This document shows positions 19,759 through 32,026 of a stretch of DNA of 64,000 nucleotides, one piece after another; positions within the stretch are counted from its first letter, which is position 1, and the number at the start of each line of letters is the position of its first letter. Position numbers and translations under genes: made by a program. Under the pieces are notes generated by a model. That model was given only the letters and a program-made list of their open reading frames with translations, had not been told where the DNA came from and did no database searches. This DNA comes from Phoronis australis. Its lineage: Eukaryota > Phoronida > Phoronidae. The DNA lies in NCBI GenBank assembly GCA_002633005.1, contig NMRA01000306.1:50201-114200 (forward strand), written 5' to 3'.

Positions 19759-22700
19759 CTAGGATAGTAAAGTAATAGATCACGTGATGCACGACACAAT
19801 AGATGATCTAGTTATTCAAATGAACATTTACTACTATGAATGTCACCATCCAAACCACCTCTAGGAAACAAGGATGAAACTGTTGAACGTTTAATATGAC
19901 GTCGAACTGAAGGTTCCGTTTCACTTAGCTCACTTGAGGGAAAAATTGCCTGTGCCTGAGAGGGGGTTTTCAGGTGAAGCGAAAATCCACCAGGTCGCCA
20001 CCAAATTCATCTGGTCGTCACCAAGTTGTCCACCCCCGTCACTACCTCAAGTACCTAAAACTAACATTTTGTGCTCCTTTCGAAGCCTCGCCTTTCATGC
20101 TGCTTAGGTCAGATAAATGTCTAATTGAACCTAATTCCCGTGTTTCCTACACGTTGGAGTTTTTTCGTCTGTTTGCCGTAGACGTGTCAGCTACTAAAAG
20201 TTATCCATTTAAATAGTCGCATGGGGTAAATTTACAATAAAGTGCTATTAACTTATCTGGTTGCAACTCGTTGTTGAAGACTCACTTTTAAGACCTCCGC
20301 CATTTCGTTCTCTTCGATGTATCCGTTGCGGTCTATATCGTAGAGCCGGAAGGCTAGCTCTAGTCTCTGTTCTGGAGTACCGGACTTCGTTATACTTATA
20401 GCCTGAATAGCAAGAACGAGAAAGAATTGCAGGGTAGAAAGCTTGCTCCCCCAGGACCACAATCAACGTTCTTTTCATAAATGCAGAATGCACTGTGCAT
20501 CTATCGATTTCTTTTTCATGAACCGCATTATGTTCTTAGCACTGTTGTACCGGACATGTTAGACTCGTTGTGTCAAGCACGTGCTACACAGTGCCAAGCA
20601 CGTGCTACACTGTCAAGCACGTGCCTCTCTTACTTTCTGTCAGACATTAATGCGATTTATACAAGGTGTTCCATCGAAATTGGAATCCCGGTGTTAAACA
20701 GATATCTCGGAGTCTAAAACAAACTCCTGAACCTTCAAAACAACTAAACACTCCGAAAAACACGAACTCCGACCTTTAAAACAGGAACCCCAGGGATCAG
20801 ACAGGAACCCCGAACAATTTTTCAAATTTTCTCAGACGAAGTCAGTAACCTCAAACTTTGAGTTAAAGCATCTTCAAGTGTTTTCCAGTTGTTTTCTGCA
20901 TTTGTTTGCTAAAATTGTCTATAATAAATCATAATTTACCTTACGTAGACTTAGTTGCTTTTTATTGGTAAAATTTGTACAACTTGTTTGAAGGCGAATT
21001 TCAAAAAAATCTATACTCTCAACTCCTTATTAAATCGGTGAATATTTAGTTAATTTCAGATTATTCATAGTTTCTCCAAAAATATTTTCAAAAAAAAGTT
21101 ATTTCAATTTTCGAGTGCGATTTTTGATTAATTCCTTTAAATATCTATACAATTGACCGCATTTTAGGGTTCGTTAATTTGCTTGTGGAGTGCACTTTAT
21201 TCCTGGCACAACCAATTTCCGGATTTTGAAATAGACAGCAGAATTATTCACTCAAAAGACCAGCACCGTCACCAATTTCACCGTTCTTGCCCTCAAAAAG
21301 TGTACTTCAATTCCTAATCGATCATTAAAACGGAATTTGGAATCGGTATTTCTGAACTCAACGCATTCACTCTACTTTCTTGAGATAAGCAAAGTTTGAC
21401 AGAAAGTGCGGGAATGATGTTTTGGTCCTCAGTAGAACACCTTGTTATTGGAAAAGTTATTTTTTGGGAAACAGAGTTATGGTTTATGGGGAACAAAACA
21501 CGCTACAGCAAGAAAGATACACTTGAACTAGTGGCGGATCTAGAACAACATAACGGGGAGCCCAACATGTTGCCTCGGGGAATTGGGCAAAGCACGATTG
21601 CATGTTCGCAGGGGCCCGAAAGTTGGTTAAGGGGGGTCGAGATACAGAACTTCCGTTCAGCAAATCTATCGGTGCACTAAAAAAACGCGAACACGGGCCC
21701 TCCCTCCCCCCAATCCGCTACCGGCAACCAAGGGGGGGGGGCTGAACCCCTAAATCCGCCTATGTGAACATAAACGAAGTTGGAGGGTTAAAACATTTCT
21801 TTAGATTAAGTTAAGTTTACAGTAGCCAGTGTAGTAGTTAAACATGTTTAGCTTTAAAACTAAAGTAACATCAAACAAGAGCCCAAAACGCGTATTATAA
21901 GAATTACCATCAGAAATTCTTTAAAATCAATCCGGCCACTGTTGTCAGCGTCAAATGTCCTAAAGATGTGTTCGTAGAACTTCTTAGCCTTGCCTTGCGG
22001 AAACATGTCTTGATAAATCTGCACGAAACTGTCCCTTGACAATTGGCCGTCAGGACACTCTCTCTAGAATTCGAATTGAACAAGCACTCGGTGAGAGGTT
22101 CACGATAACATTATTCTGTTCAAGAGTATTTTATTTTCAAATGTTATGTGTTATCCAAATCTTAACCACTCGACATATGGCTTTTTAACCACCGAAAGCA
22201 AACAAAGTGTTTGTCTACCACATGTAAATCACGTAGCCTGGGGTCTGATTTCATTAATATACAATTTTTAAGCAAAGTTTAAACTGTTACGTACATCGAA
22301 ACTTCTAAAAATCGTCGTAAAGTTTCGACATTTTAATGAAACTAGCCCCTGGGTTGTTCACACAACACGTTCATTATTCGTTAGGCTCTCTAGTCACAAA
22401 AATAAATATATACACCAAAAACGCTGATAATTTACGTTTTTCATCCTGAATCCAAATCACACCACGGCCTTTAAAACCTTAATTATCGGAGAATTATGTC
22501 AAAGTTACGTTCTTTTAAAAACACACGTTTAAACTACCACGATTTTGCTGATGTGTAACAAAAAGAACTTCACGGCCCATTGCATTGACTCCAAGGTTTT
22601 TATAGAGTTTTGGCATGTTATTTAGCTAAAATTTCCTTGAATTTTGGTTTAAATTCAACACTATACCGTGCATAATATTCATGTGAGCTGCGATGGTCTC

Positions 22701-22899
22701 GTTCCATCGCCTAAATGGAAGCAATACGTATAATTCCCGAGATTATTCTGTACACGTAGAAGTGATTGCTACTCACAATAAACACTTTATACCACCCACG
22801 AATCTGCTGTTCTGTAAACACCGTATTTCTCGTTAAATATTTCATGTCTTCCGGATCCACGCGAGGCTTCCTCTTTTTCACGGAGATATCCGAGCCCAT
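19582..22899 (-). CDS. Neuronal calcium sensor (NCS/hippocalcin/visinin-like) protein
   Basis: Complete four-exon gene: 22777-22899, 21908-22063, 20286-20402, 19582-19758, all junctions in phase 0. It encodes 190 residues, the usual length for neuronal calcium sensors, which bind Ca2+ and switch a myristoyl group to regulate membrane effectors. The chosen ATG gives MGSDIS, a consensus N-myristoylation signal (Gly2, Ser6). EF1 is the family's degenerate C-P-x-G type ([16 protein letters not shown]). EF2 ([12 protein letters not shown]), EF3 ([12 protein letters not shown]) and EF4 ([12 protein letters not shown]) each keep acidic ligands at positions 1 and 12. EF4 looks competent, unlike recoverin. 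The last exon opens AIYLMAG, close to the AIYKMVG linker typical of the family. Paralogue identity (NCS-1, hippocalcin or VILIP) is not resolved. Confidence 0.93.
20286..20402 (-). CDS. Calcium sensor exon 3 (EF3)
   Basis: Acceptor cttgctattcag and donor AAA|GTGAGT, 39 codons: [20 protein letters not shown] then the EF3 loop [12 protein letters not shown]. Confidence 0.92.
20573..20627 (+). repeat. Three-copy CAAGCACGTGC tandem repeat (E-box bearing)
   Basis: CAAGCACGTGC at 20574, 20595 and 20614, units of 21 and 19 bp, each with a CACGTG palindrome. Lies in intron 2 of the calcium-sensor gene. Confidence 0.6.
20667..21160 (+). mobile_element. Family B element copy
   Basis: Starts TGTTCCATCGAAATTGGAAT and is the least interrupted copy: contains AACAGATATCTCGGAGTC, then AT-rich sequence through ctttgagttaaagcatct, ending near ttttgattaattcc. 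Non-coding, in a calcium-sensor intron. Confidence 0.65.
21529..21764 (-). mobile_element. Family A, short internally deleted copy
   Basis: TAGTGGCGGATCTAGAAC at the left and CCCCTAAATCCGCCTATG at the right, only 236 bp. Lies in a calcium-sensor intron. Confidence 0.65.
21908..22063 (-). CDS. Calcium sensor exon 2 (EF1 and EF2)
   Basis: Acceptor aattctag and donor ATG|GTAATT, 52 codons. Contains the cryptic EF1 and EF2 with [19 protein letters not shown]. Confidence 0.92.
22777..22899 (-). CDS. Calcium sensor exon 1 (start, myristoylation signal)
   Basis: Starts [20 protein letters not shown] and ends [17 protein letters not shown], 41 codons. The basic run after the myristoylation site may help membrane binding. 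The upstream sequence gttgcag at about 22930 could be an acceptor for a 5'UTR exon. Confidence 0.92.
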
Positions 22900-22959
22900 G
22901 CTGAGCGAGTTCAAACTCCTCTGTTCTTGCTCTGCAACGACACTAAATTGATCTCCTCA

Positions 22960-23590
22960 CATGGAAAACACAAACGCACAAGTAATTAGAGAATACACAA
23001 AAATTATTACATGGAGAAGTCGTTATCCCCCGTTATCTAGAGCCCGAGTGAATTTTGGAGAATCATCGCCCGAGGGGCGTTGAACGAGAAACAATGCAAT
23101 GAATCGATCTACCTTTCTCGACTCGCCTCGGCTTTGTAACTGCTTTCTATGTCAGAGGCCCGGGGTCGGAGGTCGTGACCCTTTAAGAAAAGCCGAGCTA
23201 TTTTTGTCAAATAATGCTTTTACTCAAAACCAATTGAAAAATAAAACAAAATAGAAATAAAGTGAATCTGTAAATTAAGGTGTAGCAACTATTATAGCTT
23301 ACTACACATTTTATCACCCTAAGCTTCGACCGGGAAAATATCGTCTGCTAAAGTAAGTTACCACTAGTAACTGACTATAATGCTCAAGTCAAAGGATCCT
23401 GACGTCACGATACCCGCATTCAAATTGGAGATTGGTGATTTACAAGTGAGAGAATACGAGAGAAAATTTTCACTGAATTAAAATATCGTTTTTATGGAAA
23501 TTATGCGTCTTATTTTTCATAGCGTATAAATGTCGGTGCAATGCCTTTTGCTGAACATGAGATTGTTGCGTGTGCGTTCGATGACGTCAG
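22960..23590. other. Upstream region of the calcium-sensor gene
   Basis: Presumed promoter and 5'UTR territory of the minus-strand gene. No TATA element or other site can be assigned. Confidence 0.35.
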
Positions 23591-23591
23591 C

Positions 23592-23740
23592 CGCTGAGTG
23601 GCGTAGTGGTAAAGTCGGCGACACGAAACTATTGAGGCCCGGGTTCGAAGCCGGCACCGGTTTCCCGCCAAAATGTTATTTCACTAGTGAGATAACTTTG
23701 TGGGTTAGTACACGGTTGTATCTGCCATTCGAGGCTAATA
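23592..23740 (+). repeat. tRNA-derived SINE-like unit
   Basis: TGGCGTAGTGG (23599-23609) fits the Pol III A box and GGTTCGAAGCC (23642-23652) the B box, 43 bp apart as in tRNA genes. The anticodon arm and T stem do not pair well, so it is not a working tRNA. It reads on into a non-tRNA body, as SINEs do. The 3' end is uncertain. Confidence 0.55.
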
Positions 23741-24325
23741 TTGTGGTATGAAGTGAACTTCAACACACAATACAAGCGTAGGTTATCTGTTACCAACACA
23801 GAAGTTTGGTAACAACATTATTTTATAAAAAGCTACATACCCCTGAACAGCAGCGCTGCATATGATTCTAAGATCTTTTCTGTTCAGATGTTGTCTGCAC
23901 TCAATGAACGCAAAACTTCAACAAATATCTAGACGCTATATCGCCGAGGACGTCTTATTTGACAAAACACACGAGTTCTTCAAAGACAAAATTCATATGT
24001 TGCTTTAAAAGCACGTTCATTTTTGCTTTGAAGTGGAGTCGATTTATTTCAGCAAAATGGTTCACTTAAAGTTGCACTTCCTTCCCGCCTACTGCTTTAT
24101 CCTTAAAGGTACATGTATATATACAGCGGTGTTTAGGTAATATGACTACATGCATTACCTTCAAGACAACTGGATTCAAATGCGGGTAAATATCGAATGT
24201 TTGACATAATTTTTCGGCAATCCCAAAAATCGAGCTGTGAAATAAGTTAGTGCTCCTTGTTATAGTTGGAACGTAGCTCAAACGCTGTAGTTATTCATCG
24301 TTGACTTACAGTGACATTACCCTAG
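23741..24325. other. Intergenic, nothing recognised
   Basis: AT-rich DNA with no supported gene. Confidence 0.5.
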
Positions 24326-24327
24326 AC

Positions 24328-24478
24328 ATAGAGAATCCTACACGAGTCTCAGGTTTATGACGTGGGCAAAACCTCTTGGAAAATTCGTCAAAATCCCAAG
24401 GCTTGACGAGGGATTTTGACGAAATCTCCAAGAAGTTTTGCCTATGTCACGAATCTGAGACGAGTGTAGGATTTGTTC
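24328..24478. repeat. 150-bp imperfect palindrome (MITE-like)
   Basis: Arms of about 65 bp: gagaatcctacacgagtctc ... attcgtcaaaatccc, inverted as gggattttgacgaaatctcc ... gacgagtgtaggatt, separated by about 10 bp. Non-coding foldback, probably a small transposon relic. Confidence 0.7.
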
Positions 24479-25515
24479 TCTCACATGAACCGTAAAAACA
24501 ATCTTTTTTTGCTGAAAAATTCGACGTGTCTAAAACTTTCATGCACACGACTCTACTTTTGTAAAAACACGCTTGCGCAATGTAAAGTAATTCAGTTACT
24601 TTTTGTTAATAGGTTTATTTTAAATTACATTCAGCTTTCGTACCAAATATTCAAGTTAGAGTCTAATAAATAGTTTTTGAAGTGGTAATATTAAAACTTA
24701 AAAAATATTTATAACCAGAGACACTTCCGGCAAAAATGTGACATTCACAAGTTAATGAAAAGCCAATTAATTAATTAATTAATTTAATAATTGAAATCTT
24801 TCTGGAAGTGGTCTTATTCTATTGGTAAACAACGTCAGCATTTGCAAGACTTCCCTTTTATTGCCGGTTTATTGATTTTCTTACATCGGCGTAAACATTT
24901 TTCTGGATTCTGAGTACCTCAAATATTAGCTCTTGGCTTCTATACAAAAAGTATGCCGCTAAAATTTGTTCTTGGTGTGCTTTTTTGATGTTCATCACGT
25001 TTTTTAAATAATAATAGAGGGTCACCGACTTTATGTTTAGCTATTTTAGCTCAACCAGCGTGACATTAGAATTCACAATCGGCCTAAAAAACTTGCCACT
25101 TTTAAGATCACGATTGTCTCGCTGCATTCCATTAAATATCGATTACGGTATGTTGTTAGTAATTTTGAAATCAGCTTAGTGCACGTGACCAACCTAAGAG
25201 GAGAAATTTCAAGTTAACAGGTCTACAACGAATTGAGTCGCACCTGTACGTATTTTGCAGGAATGACATCATTGCGAGATTTGATGTCGCGCGCTTTTGT
25301 TTCAACGAATTAATCAGTGTCGCAAAACAACGACTGCTTTACGAATTTTTGGCAAAAAGGGTGTCCAACCCTCTGGTAACTAGACAACAGCTTTGATCTC
25401 AGCGAATGCCTGGCATTCAACGCCGGAAATTGGCGATAGTCACAAAGACATAACAATTGTTTTAAAGATCTGGTCGAAGCTAAACACTTCAAAAAGCGCA
25501 ATAATAATCCCAAAG
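24479..25515. other. Intergenic, nothing recognised
   Basis: No supported coding region. Includes a short ttaa(t) run near 24770. Confidence 0.5.
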
Positions 25516-25733
25516 CATGCTCGCACGCAGCCTAAAATAAAGGGGGTCGAACTTTTCCATATGCGGACCTTTTACTGAAAGAAATCAAGTAGGACAAAAC
25601 AACGGGGCTACTAGGATCAGGCCCACGAATTGTGCATCCGCGCCGACTTCCTGCGGATTTTGTGGACTTTTGTCTCGTTTACTCGGACTTTTTGTTTCAC
25701 TGAGGCGGACATTTTTGCCCAATTCGCAAAACA
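25516..25733 (+). mobile_element. Family C copy
   Basis: Starts CATGCTCGCACGCAGCCTAA, then aaagggggtcgaactttt, and ends near ggcggacatttttgccc, matching family C internal motifs. Confidence 0.6.
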
Positions 25734-26904
25734 AAGGAGCGTTTTTCAAGAATCTATATTACCAAATCACAGATAGGATAGGAAGGTAAAATTATTCCGA
25801 GGACTAACAGACAAAAATTACTTAGTCAAACTTTACCCCCTGGTTGCTACTATTTTCGATTCCGCCTCCTACGTACAGTGAAAAATGTATCGTCACTTAT
25901 TTTAGAACAACCCTCATCCATACTAGCCTACTTTAGCCCCCGGGGTCCGGTGTACTCGTCAATTTGGCGCCTAGGGAAACCCTCATCATTGAAAACCGTC
26001 CTGTTGGTTCATGGAACTCTTTGTTTTGAGAGTTGGCGTTGGTAATAACGAATAGAACAATCGGAATTAGTTGATCGCTTCAGCTGGAAAAATTTGCCGG
26101 CGATTTTCGATTTTAGCGCTGTAGCATTTGAAAGCACATGTCAAAACATTCTCGTCCTAACAGACTACAATGGTCACGTACATAGTAACGACACTGCTAT
26201 TCGCACATAACAGAAATACACACAGCACATCAGTTACGCCGACACATGAGACTTTCCTCCAATTTGCCACATTTTCTTGTTTCTGTTTATAACGGCAGAG
26301 TTCCTTATGATGCACAAAAAATAATGTCGTTTTCAAAGAGAACGGGGTCTTTGAATCATTTTGCTGTCGTTTATCAAACAAATGTACATGTCTGCTGTTG
26401 ATTTCTTTTTTGAAGTACAAATAAAACAAAACAATCTCCCACGTGGGAGAACAATTTGATTAGCGCATGTCTCCGTGTGAAGGACATATCAGATGATCAA
26501 CCGAGAGATCGATTGGAGTGAAAATATCGACCTCAAATGGCTGCTGAAACACACACACTTCACTGCAAAACTCATATCACCGTAATTTAGTCGTGTAACG
26601 TACGCAGATAACAACATCTTAGAGAAAACTCAATTGGTGATTTCCCTTTCCGTAACACGGAGGCCTAACAGTCTAAAAATACAGCTGCAAATTTTCTTCA
26701 TTCTCAGCAAGACGTTCATGAGAACAGACGAGATTTGGTTCCAACCAGTTTTGATTAAAAATGTGAATAACAGAGGAGAGGAAATACAGACCGATGTACA
26801 CATATATATGCATCTCTTGAAGTTATCTATTGTGATTAGAGCTATAAAACTGAAAAATCTGTTGTTTTGGAGATTTTATTAAATGGCTGATTCCCAACAA
26901 AGGC
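25734..26904. other. Intergenic, nothing recognised
   Basis: No coding or repeat feature I can support. Confidence 0.5.
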
Positions 26905-28010
26905 TTTCAAGTCAAGTCAAGTCATTTTAATTATAGTCGGTTCAGTGAAACAAAGAGAAAACATTAGCCATAGGTTAGTACACCGACAAATAAATACAAA
27001 AATAAGTAAAAATATATAACTATGTGAAATTAAAGCAAAATTTAAAATACTATTTACAAGGTTAACAAAGTTGAGCAATTAGCACTATAGGAAGGAGATT
27101 GTTTTTGATTAAAAATCCCAGATTCTGCACTTACAGGGAGACTGTGTCCATGCGTTTGTATGCTGCATAAAAGTCTTTAAATGTAGGCACGATCACGCCT
27201 CCTTTGATGATGAATTCCACAAATTAGAGCCATAGGCTCTGAAAGATGGACCATACCGAGTAGTTCTGCACTGAGGGATGTTTATCCTATTGAATGATCT
27301 CAAGTTATATGGGGTCCTGCGAATTGTGAGAACGTCCCACAGAAATGGGTGTGACAAGTGGTTCAAAATTTTGAAAGCCTGTTTTAGAATCATCCTCTGT
27401 CTACCAAGCTCAAGAGTAGGCAGATTAGCTCTGATTCAGTAACAGTGTTTCACATGAGCTAGAGAAATCATCGAATACAAGACGCAGAGCCCTACATTGA
27501 ACTCGTTCAATCTTTTGTGTATTGACTTGGCCACAAAAATGCCAGATTAAAGCACAGTAGAGAAACTGGGATAAAATAAAACATTGAAATATCATCCGGC
27601 TACTAGGGTCTAGAATCGTAGCCAGACGGTGTAAAACATTGAGCTGTGCTCCTGCCTTTCGACATAAAACTTCAGTATGATTGTTAAAACTCAGGTCCTC
27701 ATCGATTACAACACCAAGTAATTTAACGTCCACCTCACTGGTGATTTTGGCTCCTTTAACCTCTTAACGTTCTTGGAGTCACGAAGAAATATAGAATGAA
27801 ATTTTGATGGATTTGCCTCTGTCATATTTGCTTGAACCAGGTAATTGCTTTTGAATACTTAGGTGTCAGTATGGCAATGACTTCATCCCGTGTGCGAGCA
27901 CTTGCTGAGAGAGTGTTGTCATCGGCATAATTATACAACTGTGCCTGAGTAAATAAGACACTGATATCATTCACAAAAATATTGAACAGAAGTGGACCCA
28001 TGATGGAGGA
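26905..28010 (-). pseudogene. 5'-truncated CR1/L2-like non-LTR retrotransposon (reverse transcriptase)
   Basis: On the minus strand the conserved RT core reads GPLLFNIFVNDIS and then LYNYADDNTL (catalytic YADD, 27916-27933). After a frameshift or stop near 27830 it continues as VKLLGVVIDEDLSFNNHTEV (27425-27733) and RRTPYNLRSFNRINIPQCRT (27193-27393), the usual C-terminal segment. The 3' end finishes in a short tandem tail (gacttgacttgacttg) rather than poly(A), typical of CR1/L2 clades. The 5' half, including the endonuclease, is missing, as expected for a truncated insertion. Not functional. Confidence 0.85.
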
Positions 28011-29620
28011 TTCATTTCAGTCAAAATTAACTGAAATCGAAGTGGCGTCCTCATTGGCTATTAAGTTGCTGGGCGCACGTGAAAGTAGCCAACACCTAGG
28101 TTTATAGGCTGATCACAACCGGCGTGAAAACAAAACAAGGGCTTATCTCCCGAGTATGTGAGAAAATTAAATGAGTCGAAGCACATTGAAGTCGTAACCT
28201 TTCTACATCAGACATTTGAGATCGAAATTGAGCACTCCCCTGTCGTGTGAAACAGCAAGGTTTTCTCTGCAACCGGAAGGGTTTGAATTCTTTTCCAGTC
28301 TCTCGGAAATAGCTTGCATTCACACACTTAAATTTGATTGATTTCAAGCATAAACCTAAAATTATTTTTAAAACGATAATAATGTTTCCTGTCTTCGCTA
28401 ATCAACCGATTAAATCCTTAGTGTTAAATCTTTTAACAAATTCAGTCTAATTGGCAACATTTTACAAAACTCCTTTTCTTCTAAATCGCCAAATCCGCTT
28501 TGAAAACCCGACAACCTAATAATTATAGTTTTTAACGTATGGAGTTTGGGAGTATCTACAGTAACTATGAGCAGAGTACTGTGCTGTTGGACATCATGCG
28601 TGAACTCTAAACTAGCATGCAGGGCACAGTGAGATTGTGAAAACGGACGCGAAAAAAAAAACGGATCCACATTAGAAAATCGAAGCATTTTCATGTAAAA
28701 GCTCCGAACAATTGTTGGAATGTTTTCTGCGAAAAATTCCAGTAATTCTGTTCAACTTTGCGCATCTTATTTGTGATGGGACGTTAGTAACTGTACGTTT
28801 ATTGTTATGCTTATTAAGTTGTTATTGTCCATTTATTCTTATGCTGATGTCTTTGTTGCGTCTCAGTGCGCCTTTGTTATGTGTGTATGCGGGCGCGACC
28901 GTTTGTGTCCGACACTTCGCTAGCGACAGAAGGGTGTGTTTCCTTCTTTCTTTGGCAACTATGGATTGAGCGTATATAATTTCGAACTGAACTGTAATGT
29001 ACATATATGTGTAAGGTGAAATACACATTTTAGTGTTCTTTGGAGATTTGATTTGTTACATATTCATGCTACATTGACGCCGATTTCTCGTCTATAAACA
29101 CACCTCCGATTACAAAACATTGCTTTGGACCACTTACCGTTTAGAAATCGGCCGAAAATCGGTCCCTAGTTTTAGAGATTCAGCGTTAAGAAAGAAATGA
29201 CCGTTGTATTTTGCTAAAACCAGACAGTCTACAAGTCACTGTGTGCCATTTCGGACCTCAATAAATAACAAACAATTGTTTGCAAACTCATAAAATCACT
29301 TGTCTTTTGATTAAGGAACAAATTGAGACCAATTTTATAGCGGCATTTGGTGGTCCAAATCAAAGTTTTTACTTCTTGGACGGAACGCGTGCTTCTATCC
29401 GCTTTACGTTGTGACAAGAGTTTTATCTCTCCATGATATCTGTGTTAACAAAAACTGCCATATTTGTACCATAATGTTTGTATTCTATTATTAACAATGC
29501 TGAAATTTTCGAGGTTTCCTCCAAAAAGCCGAGACTTTAAGGCGCCTAGACATTTGACTGTACTATAAATATAGACTATGTATATAACAAATCTACAAGA
29601 AACAATGCGTGTTTGGCCCT
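28011..29620. other. Intergenic, nothing firm
   Basis: Contains a leucine-rich + open frame (28712-28969) of no recognisable family. No splice or domain evidence. Confidence 0.4.
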
Positions 29621-29622
29621 TT

Positions 29623-29783
29623 CAGTAAAACTGTAATGGGATCAGTAAAACTGTAATGGGATCAGTAAAACTGTAATGGGATCAGTAAAACTGTAATGGG
29701 ATCAGTAAAACTGTAATGGGATCAGTAAAACTGTAATGGGATCAGTAAAACTGTAATGGGATCAGTAAAACTGTAATGGGATC
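29623..29783 (+). repeat. Eight-copy 20-bp tandem repeat
   Basis: Unit ATCAGTAAAACTGTAATGGG repeated eight times with no internal mismatch (the first copy starts at CAG). Such homogeneity implies recent expansion; copy number may be collapsed or variable. Confidence 0.95.
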
Positions 29784-30854
29784 GCAACATGTGTGACAAA
29801 ATAATGTTGCAATTTTACCTTTAAAGTCACAAATTGTTTCCACCTCACAAACAATCGCTCATCTTTCGTCAATCGCAGCAATTTTTGTTAATTAAATCTC
29901 ATCCTTGAAACTTGTTTTACAAGCATTGTCAGGTAATTTAGTTAATAATTCCCGAAGTAGGAATGACGTCAAACGAGCTGACCGCTAGAGACATTGTGCT
30001 AGCAATTTACGCTTGAATATGACTAGGATGTCATAATGCATTACTTTGGGTGGAAACATGGACTATATATACCTATAGTACAGCATAACTAATATACGCT
30101 GGATACACGTACGGTATTAGACCTTCTTACGTAGAGTTGGATCCTTGAAAATGAGACATACAATACTGAACAAGTTACGCAATTAAAAAAATAACTTCTG
30201 GATCTACCATTGGTCACGTGGCCCTGAATAGCTTCTGGAGTAACTGCTCTCTTGTTCCATACTAAAACAGTTTTGTGAATGTTAGAATATAAAGTCGTCT
30301 AGTCTCACAAACCGTTCCGTAGAAAACCAGCGTTTTATTTAGACCACTCACGCTTATGATTGCTAAGTATTCATAGGAGACGATAATTTCTGATGTCGAA
30401 CTCGAAATTAGCTCACTAATAATTTATTTGTGTGTGAAATCAAGGAAAGTGTTTATTATTAAGTGCTAGAGTACAGTGAGTTTTATGCAAGTGAGGTTGT
30501 AGTCCAAGTTTGCATTTGACCTCTAGATTTGATCTAAAAAGTCAAATAAAACTCGATATTTCGAGTGAAAACTGGAACGTTTAATCTTAATGATGGTATC
30601 AATAACGCAAAACTGAAGATTAAATAGTTATCCATGATGTAGACACTCACCTTTATTCCGCATAGAAGTAGAATAAGAAAAATGTCAAAAAATACATTTG
30701 AGTTCGATCTGGAGTAAAAAGATAAGACATTGCCCAGGAATTGGAAAAGCGGACACTTGGTTATTCTACACGTAGTTGTTTGAGGTCAAGGACGTCGCTT
30801 GTCGTTTTATTCGCCGAGCATGCCCAGTGACAACCATCAGTTCTCTTAAGGCCC
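29784..30854. other. Intergenic, nothing recognised
   Basis: No supported gene or repeat. Confidence 0.5.
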
Positions 30855-31066
30855 AAAGACCACTCACATGTCTTGCTAGAGAACAAAAAAGACCACTATA
30901 TAATATTAAATGGTCAAAATAAACAGCGTGTTTTTTCACGGAACTCGGGTTCATCATAGCAGCTTTCACTCCTTACCAGAGTACGGAAGAGACCAATATA
31001 TAACGATAAATGGTTCAAATAAAAAGCGTGTTTTTCCACGGAACCCGGGTTCATCATAGCAGCTTT
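30855..31066 (+). repeat. Two-copy tandem repeat, about 100-bp unit
   Basis: GACCACTATATAATATTAAATG at 30891 and its diverged partner at 30991, both followed by aaataaa(c/a)agcgtgtttttccacgg and gggttcatcatagcagcttt. Confidence 0.75.
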
Positions 31067-31348
31067 AGCTTTAAAAACTGTTAAGTTTTGCCTTAAACAA
31101 TACACACCATGGATTTTTGCACATTTCGAATTACCGGTGGCCACAGACTAAATGTATGACGTAAAATTTAGCCAAATCCATGATTATTTTGTGTCATTAG
31201 CTCGAAATTTTGATTTCTCTTTCAATTTTGCCAATTTTCACATTTCCCGCCATGTGACATCATGGGTTGAACACAAGAGATCAGCGACTAGCATTGAACA
31301 ACGGCGGAGAGTAGGGAATTTGAAAGCGACAACAATTATGAGTAAGAA

Positions 31349-31549
31349 ATGAACAAATACTATGAAGAAACGTACGACAATGGTGGCCAGGATGACGAAA
31401 TGGGGTTACACGAAAGCGAGAACAAGTTTGATATGTTTTCAGCTGCGTACTTTTCTACTTTGAGGCCTTACGAACTGGATCCTCCCGCGAGAGAAGCGGC
31501 CTCGGGCTCGGCCAGTCAACCCAGTCATCCAACAGACGATCCTGAATAA
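31349..31549 (+). CDS. Small ORF, unrecognised (possible first exon or element fragment)
   Basis: Begins MNKYYEETYDNGGQDDEMGL and ends near PPAREAASGSASQPSHPTD; acidic, Ser/Pro-rich and disordered-looking. It sits directly before the dispersed repeat at 31624-32026, so it may be part of that element. Function unknown. Confidence 0.25.
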   Translation: MNKYYEETYDNGGQDDEMGLHESENKFDMFSAAYFSTLRPYELDPPAREAASGSASQPSHPTDDPE

Positions 31550-31623
31550 AGAGTCGATGTTTCTGAATAGTAAATATTGTCCTTTATTGAACCAGGCCTT
31601 CATCGTAACATCTCCTCTCATTG

Positions 31624-32026
31624 GAGTCGAAACACGACTCCTCAAAATGAGCAGAACACAGAGTGGCTCCGGACAGAATCGCTTGGTCCACGCTGAGGTC
31701 CCGCACTCTCATTCGGCGCACGAAGCGATACCACTACTGCGCAACTTTGGCGTCCTTCGGAACACCGAGACGTTCTCCGTCTGACTGCTGTTGCTGCAGC
31801 CTCCGCAAACACATCTTTTCATCCCTCTACGAACCTTCTCGACGCTAAATATACTTTACTTTCACTTCACTCTATTCACTTAGTTGCTGATTGAACAGTG
31901 TGCCGAACGACTTAGGTTCAACCCATGACGTTGTACATAATTATTATTTTTTTCAATTTGTACGTGTTTCGTTATGAGCTGTGCACTAAAGGCACTGAAA
32001 GTTATAATAATAAAATTTATTTTGAG
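31624..32026 (+). repeat. Dispersed repeat D, copy 1
   Basis: Roughly 95% identical by eye to the reverse complement of 63590-64000. Starts gagtcgaaacacgactcctc and ends ataataaaatttattttgag. Contains a poly(A)-like AATAAAA near the end, so it may be the 3' end of a retroelement or gene-like unit. The open frame starting MSRTQSGSGQNRLVHAEVPH is not conserved in length between copies. Confidence 0.8.

Noticed and set aside
23592-23663. tRNA gene
   Set aside because: Good A and B boxes but poor anticodon and T-stem pairing, followed by SINE-like body; treated as tRNA-derived repeat.
28712-28969. Leucine-rich 85-codon + frame resembling a membrane protein
   Set aside because: No splice sites, family resemblance or neighbours; composition fits T-rich non-coding DNA.
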